Below are positions 6,084-8,126 of a stretch of DNA of 8,126 bases, in pieces; positions within the stretch are counted from its first letter, which is position 1, and every line of letters starts with the position of its first letter. Source of the stretch: an uncultured Candidatus Melainabacteria bacterium (GTDB lineage Bacteria; Cyanobacteriota; Vampirovibrionia; LMEP-6097); the NCBI GenBank assembly GCA_937927525.1, contig CALBDR010000186.1:1-8126 (forward strand), read 5' to 3'. Under the pieces are notes generated by a model that saw only the letters and a list, made by a program, of their open reading frames with translations, ran no database searches and was not told the DNA's origin. The translations under genes were made by a program, and so were the position numbers.

Positions 6084-6808
6084 AACTAACAGTTAATAAA
6101 GAAGAATTTATTAACCTTGTTTTATCTCCAGCTAGTAAGCTGACAGATAATTTGTTGTTGTTTTCTGAAACTCTTGATAAGAGAAATGTTCTAAAAACCT
6201 TAACAACATCTTCGGATAATACTGCTATACTATTGACACAATGCTTTTTTGAAGGAGCAGCTTTTAACAAGCTGATAATTCCTGAAATTAAAACGTTTTT
6301 GCGCTTGCTGAGCAATATTGAAAATGAAGTAATAACTATTGAGATTAATAACAATCAAATTGTTTATACTGACAACAAAATAACCTTTAAGTATTTCTTG
6401 TTGGATGAAGAATATTACACATCAAAAAAAAGCTTAAATGAAGAAAAAATTAATTCTCTCAAATACGATACTACATTCACAATGCCTAAGTCTAGTTTTG
6501 CAGAGATTATAAAATACAATGCTATTATTCCCGAAGCCGAAAAACTTTACATCTTCACTGAAAACAATGAAGTATATGCTCAGTTAGGAGATAAACAAAA
6601 GCCAAATATTAACGAAATAACAACACGCATTTCACAAACATATACAGGAAAAGCATTAGCTGAATCGGTTCCATTAAACATTCAAACAATACTTTTACTG
6701 TCATTTAGTAATATTGAAAATATCGAGGTTGCTATTAATACAGAACTTAAAGTTGTAAAATTTTCGTCAGGTAATTTAAAATATATTTTATCTGGACTAG
6801 TCAAATAA
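6080..6808 (+). CDS. Sliding clamp, gp45-like DNA polymerase processivity factor
   Basis: 242 residues, close to the 228 of T4 gp45, rich in beta strands, with the two-domain repeat pattern of a trimeric clamp: domain one about 1-115 and domain two about 128-242. Characteristic pieces are the initial M-K-L-T, the strand-loop F-N-K-L-I-I-P-E-I-K-T-F-L-R-L-L (62-77; cf. I-Y-D-L-N-G-F-L-G-I-L in gp45), the domain-two start F-T-M-P-K-S-S-F-A-E-I-I-K-Y (133-146), and the closing L-K-V-V-K-F-S-S-G-N-L-K-Y-I-L (223-237), parallel to the terminal Y-V-V-A-L strand of gp45. The clamp encircles DNA, tethers polymerase, and in T4 also activates late transcription with gp33 and gp55. Start overlaps the previous stop (ATGA); AAGGA lies about 10 bases upstream, the best Shine-Dalgarno-like site in the window. 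Identification is by fold-like similarity only; sequence identity looks low. Clamp-loader genes 44 and 62, next to 45 in T4, are absent here. Confidence 0.8.
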   Translation: MKLTVNKEEFINLVLSPASKLTDNLLLFSETLDKRNVLKTLTTSSDNTAILLTQCFFEGAAFNKLIIPEIKTFLRLLSNIENEVITIEINNNQIVYTDNKITFKYFLLDEEYYTSKKSLNEEKINSLKYDTTFTMPKSSFAEIIKYNAIIPEAEKLYIFTENNEVYAQLGDKQKPNINEITTRISQTYTGKALAESVPLNIQTILLLSFSNIENIEVAINTELKVVKFSSGNLKYILSGLVK

Positions 6809-6828
6809 ATTTCGTTAATTAGTTTTAC

Positions 6829-7143
6829 ATGGCAAACAAATTAACAACTCTAGGTTATTTCTTAAAAAGATTAAGAGATTCAGGTTATTATGCATATAAA
6901 CTGTTCACAGACTATAACGAGTCTGATCCAAGAGCTTGGACTCTGATTATAGAACCAGGAAAATTTTCTGTATTTTGCACATGTTATATTAATGATCCAT
7001 ATTTTGGCGAATCATATTTTGAGTTATCTGATGGTAATCAGTATATTCCTAGCAATCTTAAATTAAAGACTAGCTCTTTTGAAATTTTAGTTAAACACTT
7101 AGTAAGTTATCAGATCATCGGTAGCTGCACAAAGCAAATGTAA
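6829..7143 (+). CDS. Conserved-looking hypothetical protein, 104 aa
   Basis: Starts M-A-N-K-L-T-T-L-G-Y-F-L-K-R-L-R-D-S-G-Y, then D-P-R-A-W-T-L-I-I-E-P-G (33-44), V-F-C-T-C-Y (48-53), an aromatic-rich stretch F-G-E-S-Y-F-E-L-S-D-G (59-69) and I-P-S-N-L-K-L-K-T-S-S-F-E-I (73-86). I recall similar short proteins of unknown function in T4-like myoviruses, including marine ones, but cannot confirm this without a search. The composition suggests a small alpha/beta protein; the three cysteines do not form an obvious metal site. It starts 20 bases after the clamp stop, behind TTAATTAGTTTTAC with no Shine-Dalgarno, and is followed by a 44-base A/T-rich gap, the widest in the window. No function can be assigned. 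Its place between clamp and packaging genes is the only clue. Confidence 0.8.
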   Translation: MANKLTTLGYFLKRLRDSGYYAYKLFTDYNESDPRAWTLIIEPGKFSVFCTCYINDPYFGESYFELSDGNQYIPSNLKLKTSSFEILVKHLVSYQIIGSCTKQM

Positions 7144-7187
7144 ACCAAAAAATTGATTTTATTTGTTTATTTGTTAAGTAGCTTTAA

Positions 7188-7595
7188 ATGTCGTTATCTA
7201 GAAAAAAAGATACAAAAAAAGTTGCTAAAAAAAGCTCCACTAAAAAAAGTACTACTAAGTCTTTGTCTTCTCTTCCGGAACATGATTCCAACCAAAACGT
7301 TTCGGATGAGCTACCGTTGTCTGCTCCCGAACAACTCAACGTTAATCGTTTGTTATCTCAAGCTTTAACACGGTATAAAAACGATTCACTTATTCAAGAC
7401 AAACAAGACAAACTAAAAGAACTCGAACATTTAGGAAAAATTGTCGAGGAGTATTTAAGTTGTTTTACGTTGATTGGTTTTACTATGCAAGGAGAAAAGG
7501 TTTGTCTTTTTAACGCCTCCACTAGTAAAGATGAAGGAGCATTAGTAGATTTGCTGAGATCTACTTTTCTAGAAATTATAAATAATAGACCATAA
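7188..7595 (+). CDS. Small Lys-tailed protein; candidate small terminase subunit
   Basis: 135 residues. Residues 5-24 form a basic tail of Lys, Ser and Thr (KKDTKKVAKKSSTKKSTTK), resembling a histone-H1-like or nucleic-acid-binding tail. A disordered acidic stretch follows, then a helical, coiled-coil-like region (about 50-90: N-V-N-R-L-L-S-Q-A-L and D-K-Q-D-K-L-K-E-L-E-H-L-G-K-I-V-E-E-Y-L) and a compact end (G-F-T-M-Q-G-E-K-V, then D-E-G-A-L-V-D-L-L-R-S-T-F-L). It lies 8 bases before the large-terminase start, where T4 has gene 16 (small terminase, 164 aa with a central coiled coil). That makes small terminase a reasonable guess from position and the helical core, but no motif proves it; it could be another conserved phage protein of unknown function. 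The ATG follows GTAGCTTTAA without a Shine-Dalgarno. An overlapping reading that begins at TTG 7153 is a frame shadow. Confidence 0.78.
   Translation: MSLSRKKDTKKVAKKSSTKKSTTKSLSSLPEHDSNQNVSDELPLSAPEQLNVNRLLSQALTRYKNDSLIQDKQDKLKELEHLGKIVEEYLSCFTLIGFTMQGEKVCLFNASTSKDEGALVDLLRSTFLEIINNRP
7577..7584 (+). promoter_or_regulatory. Candidate T4-type late promoter (TATAAATA)
   Basis: Exact match to the T4 late-promoter octamer TATAAATA, ending 19 bases before the GTG start of the large terminase; transcription from it would begin a few bases downstream, leaving a short leader of about 12-15 bases. I found no second exact copy on the + strand and none on the - strand. It lies inside the end of the preceding gene and about one copy is expected by chance in a window this AT-rich, so it is suggestive only. 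Confidence 0.35.
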
Positions 7596-7603
7596 TTAGA
7601 CTT

Positions 7604-8126
7604 GTGAGTCTAACTGATAATACTACCATAAAACGTGGCAGGGGACGCCCTAAAGGCTCGAAAAATAAGCCTAAAAAACAAAAGCGAAAAGTAAAAGCAA
7701 TTACTGAATCTAACAAAGACGAAGAAAGTTTAAACATCGAAAAATTTACTGAAATTGGTTATAACATTAATACTGAAAAAATTATTAATGAAGACCCAAT
7801 TAACGAATCATTTTTCTATAGAGGTATGCGCAACATTCCAGTTGCTGATGCTCGATATGAATTTACTTCGTCGATGGTGGAGGAGTTAAAAAAATGCAAA
7901 GATGATATTGTATATTTTGCTGAAAACTTTTTTTATATAACTGCCTTAGATAGAGGGAAAGAAAAAATTACTTTATATGATGCTCAAAAAAGAGTTCTTG
8001 AGTCTTTAGCAGACAATAGATTTGTAGCTTTATTAGCAGCAAGACAAACAGGCAAATCCACTTTATTAACAATATATGTTCTGTGGATGGTGTGCTTTAA
8101 TTCTGATTTTAGAGCGGCAATTGTAG
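7604..8126 (+). CDS. Large terminase subunit (gp17-like), N-terminal part with AT-hook; 3' truncated by window
   Basis: Open to the window end, 174 residues visible. Terminase large subunit is the ATP-driven DNA-packaging motor and headful nuclease. The Walker A motif is A-A-R-Q-T-G-K-S-T (145-153), the phage terminase form, preceded by L-Y-D-A-Q-K-R-V-L (about 125-133), the adenine-binding Q-motif region found ahead of Walker A in gp17-type terminases. Walker B and the nuclease domain lie outside the window. The frame is closed upstream by TAG at 7586, and no ATG occurs before residue 77 or so; GTG at 7604 is therefore the likely start. An extra N-terminal tail of about 30 residues contains R-G-R-G-R-P-K-G-S-K-N-K-P-K-K (11-25), an AT-hook followed by more Lys/Arg. 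This basic tail is not in T4 gp17. It is preceded 8 bases earlier by the small Lys-tailed gene and by a candidate late promoter. Confidence 0.88.
   Translation, partial: MSLTDNTTIKRGRGRPKGSKNKPKKQKRKVKAITESNKDEESLNIEKFTEIGYNINTEKIINEDPINESFFYRGMRNIPVADARYEFTSSMVEELKKCKDDIVYFAENFFYITALDRGKEKITLYDAQKRVLESLADNRFVALLAARQTGKSTLLTIYVLWMVCFNSDFRAAIV

Noticed and set aside
6052..6354. - strand open frame over the clamp gene start (100 codons)
   Set aside because: Antisense to the clamp N-terminal domain, hydrophobic from AT-rich complement codons, and has no supporting context.
7144..7187. Possible terminator or Bacteroidota-type promoter in the widest gap
   Set aside because: The 44 bases are A/T-rich with repeated TTTATTTG-like words, but no stem-loop with a T run and no convincing -33/-7 pair at correct spacing was found.
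1..8126. Stop-codon reassignment (TAG or TGA recoding), seen in some large Bacteroidota phages
   Set aside because: All genes read at full expected length with standard code, and stops are nearly all TAA with one overlap-driven TGA. No gene is broken by in-frame TAG or TGA, so recoding is not needed.
1..8126. CRISPR array, tRNA, transposon or long direct repeats
   Set aside because: No regularly spaced repeats, no cloverleaf-like sequence and no inverted terminal repeats with a transposase were seen; coding density leaves no room for them.

Overview
This window looks like part of a large, AT-rich, tailed-phage genome of the T4-like (myovirus) superfamily. The marker genes are a UvsX/RecA-type recombinase, a gp41/DnaB-type helicase, a gp59-like candidate helicase loader, a gp32-type single-stranded DNA-binding protein, a gp45-type sliding clamp and the start of a gp17-type large terminase. 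All genes are on the + strand and tightly packed, mostly overlapping or separated by 0-20 bases; the widest gap is 44 bases, so no stretch over 300 bases lacks a gene. By eye GC is about one third. Every complete gene but one stops with TAA. Most starts have no Shine-Dalgarno sequence and instead sit behind A/T-rich leaders, which would fit a Bacteroidota host or another host with weak SD use; this is inference. No integrase, tRNA, CRISPR array or insertion sequence was seen.

Layout. 2-547: C-terminal half of UvsX (5' end outside the window). 540-1907: replicative helicase. 1897-2784: DHH/DHHA1 phosphoesterase. 2791-3162: unknown small protein in the place where T4 has gene 33. 3098-3784: gp59-like candidate. 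3789-4730: gp32-like SSB. 4738-5583: FolE2-type GTP cyclohydrolase I. 5583-6083: unknown Pro/Ala/Gln-rich protein. 6080-6808: gp45-like sliding clamp. 6829-7143: unknown protein. 7188-7595: small Lys-tailed protein, possibly small terminase. 7604-8126: start of the large terminase, from a GTG codon and with an N-terminal AT-hook.

How the genes fit together. UvsX, helicase, loader, SSB and clamp are the core of T4-type recombination-dependent replication: SSB coats single strands, the loader places the helicase on SSB- or UvsX-coated forks, and the clamp tethers the polymerase (and in T4 also activates late transcription). The DHH enzyme sits where T4 keeps its 5' nuclease rnh, suggesting a non-homologous replacement for primer or flap removal. 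FolE2 makes dihydroneopterin triphosphate, the entry to 7-deazaguanine or folate synthesis, so base modification of phage DNA or of tRNA is a testable possibility. The packaging genes follow directly after the clamp, with an exact T4 late-promoter octamer just upstream of the terminase start.
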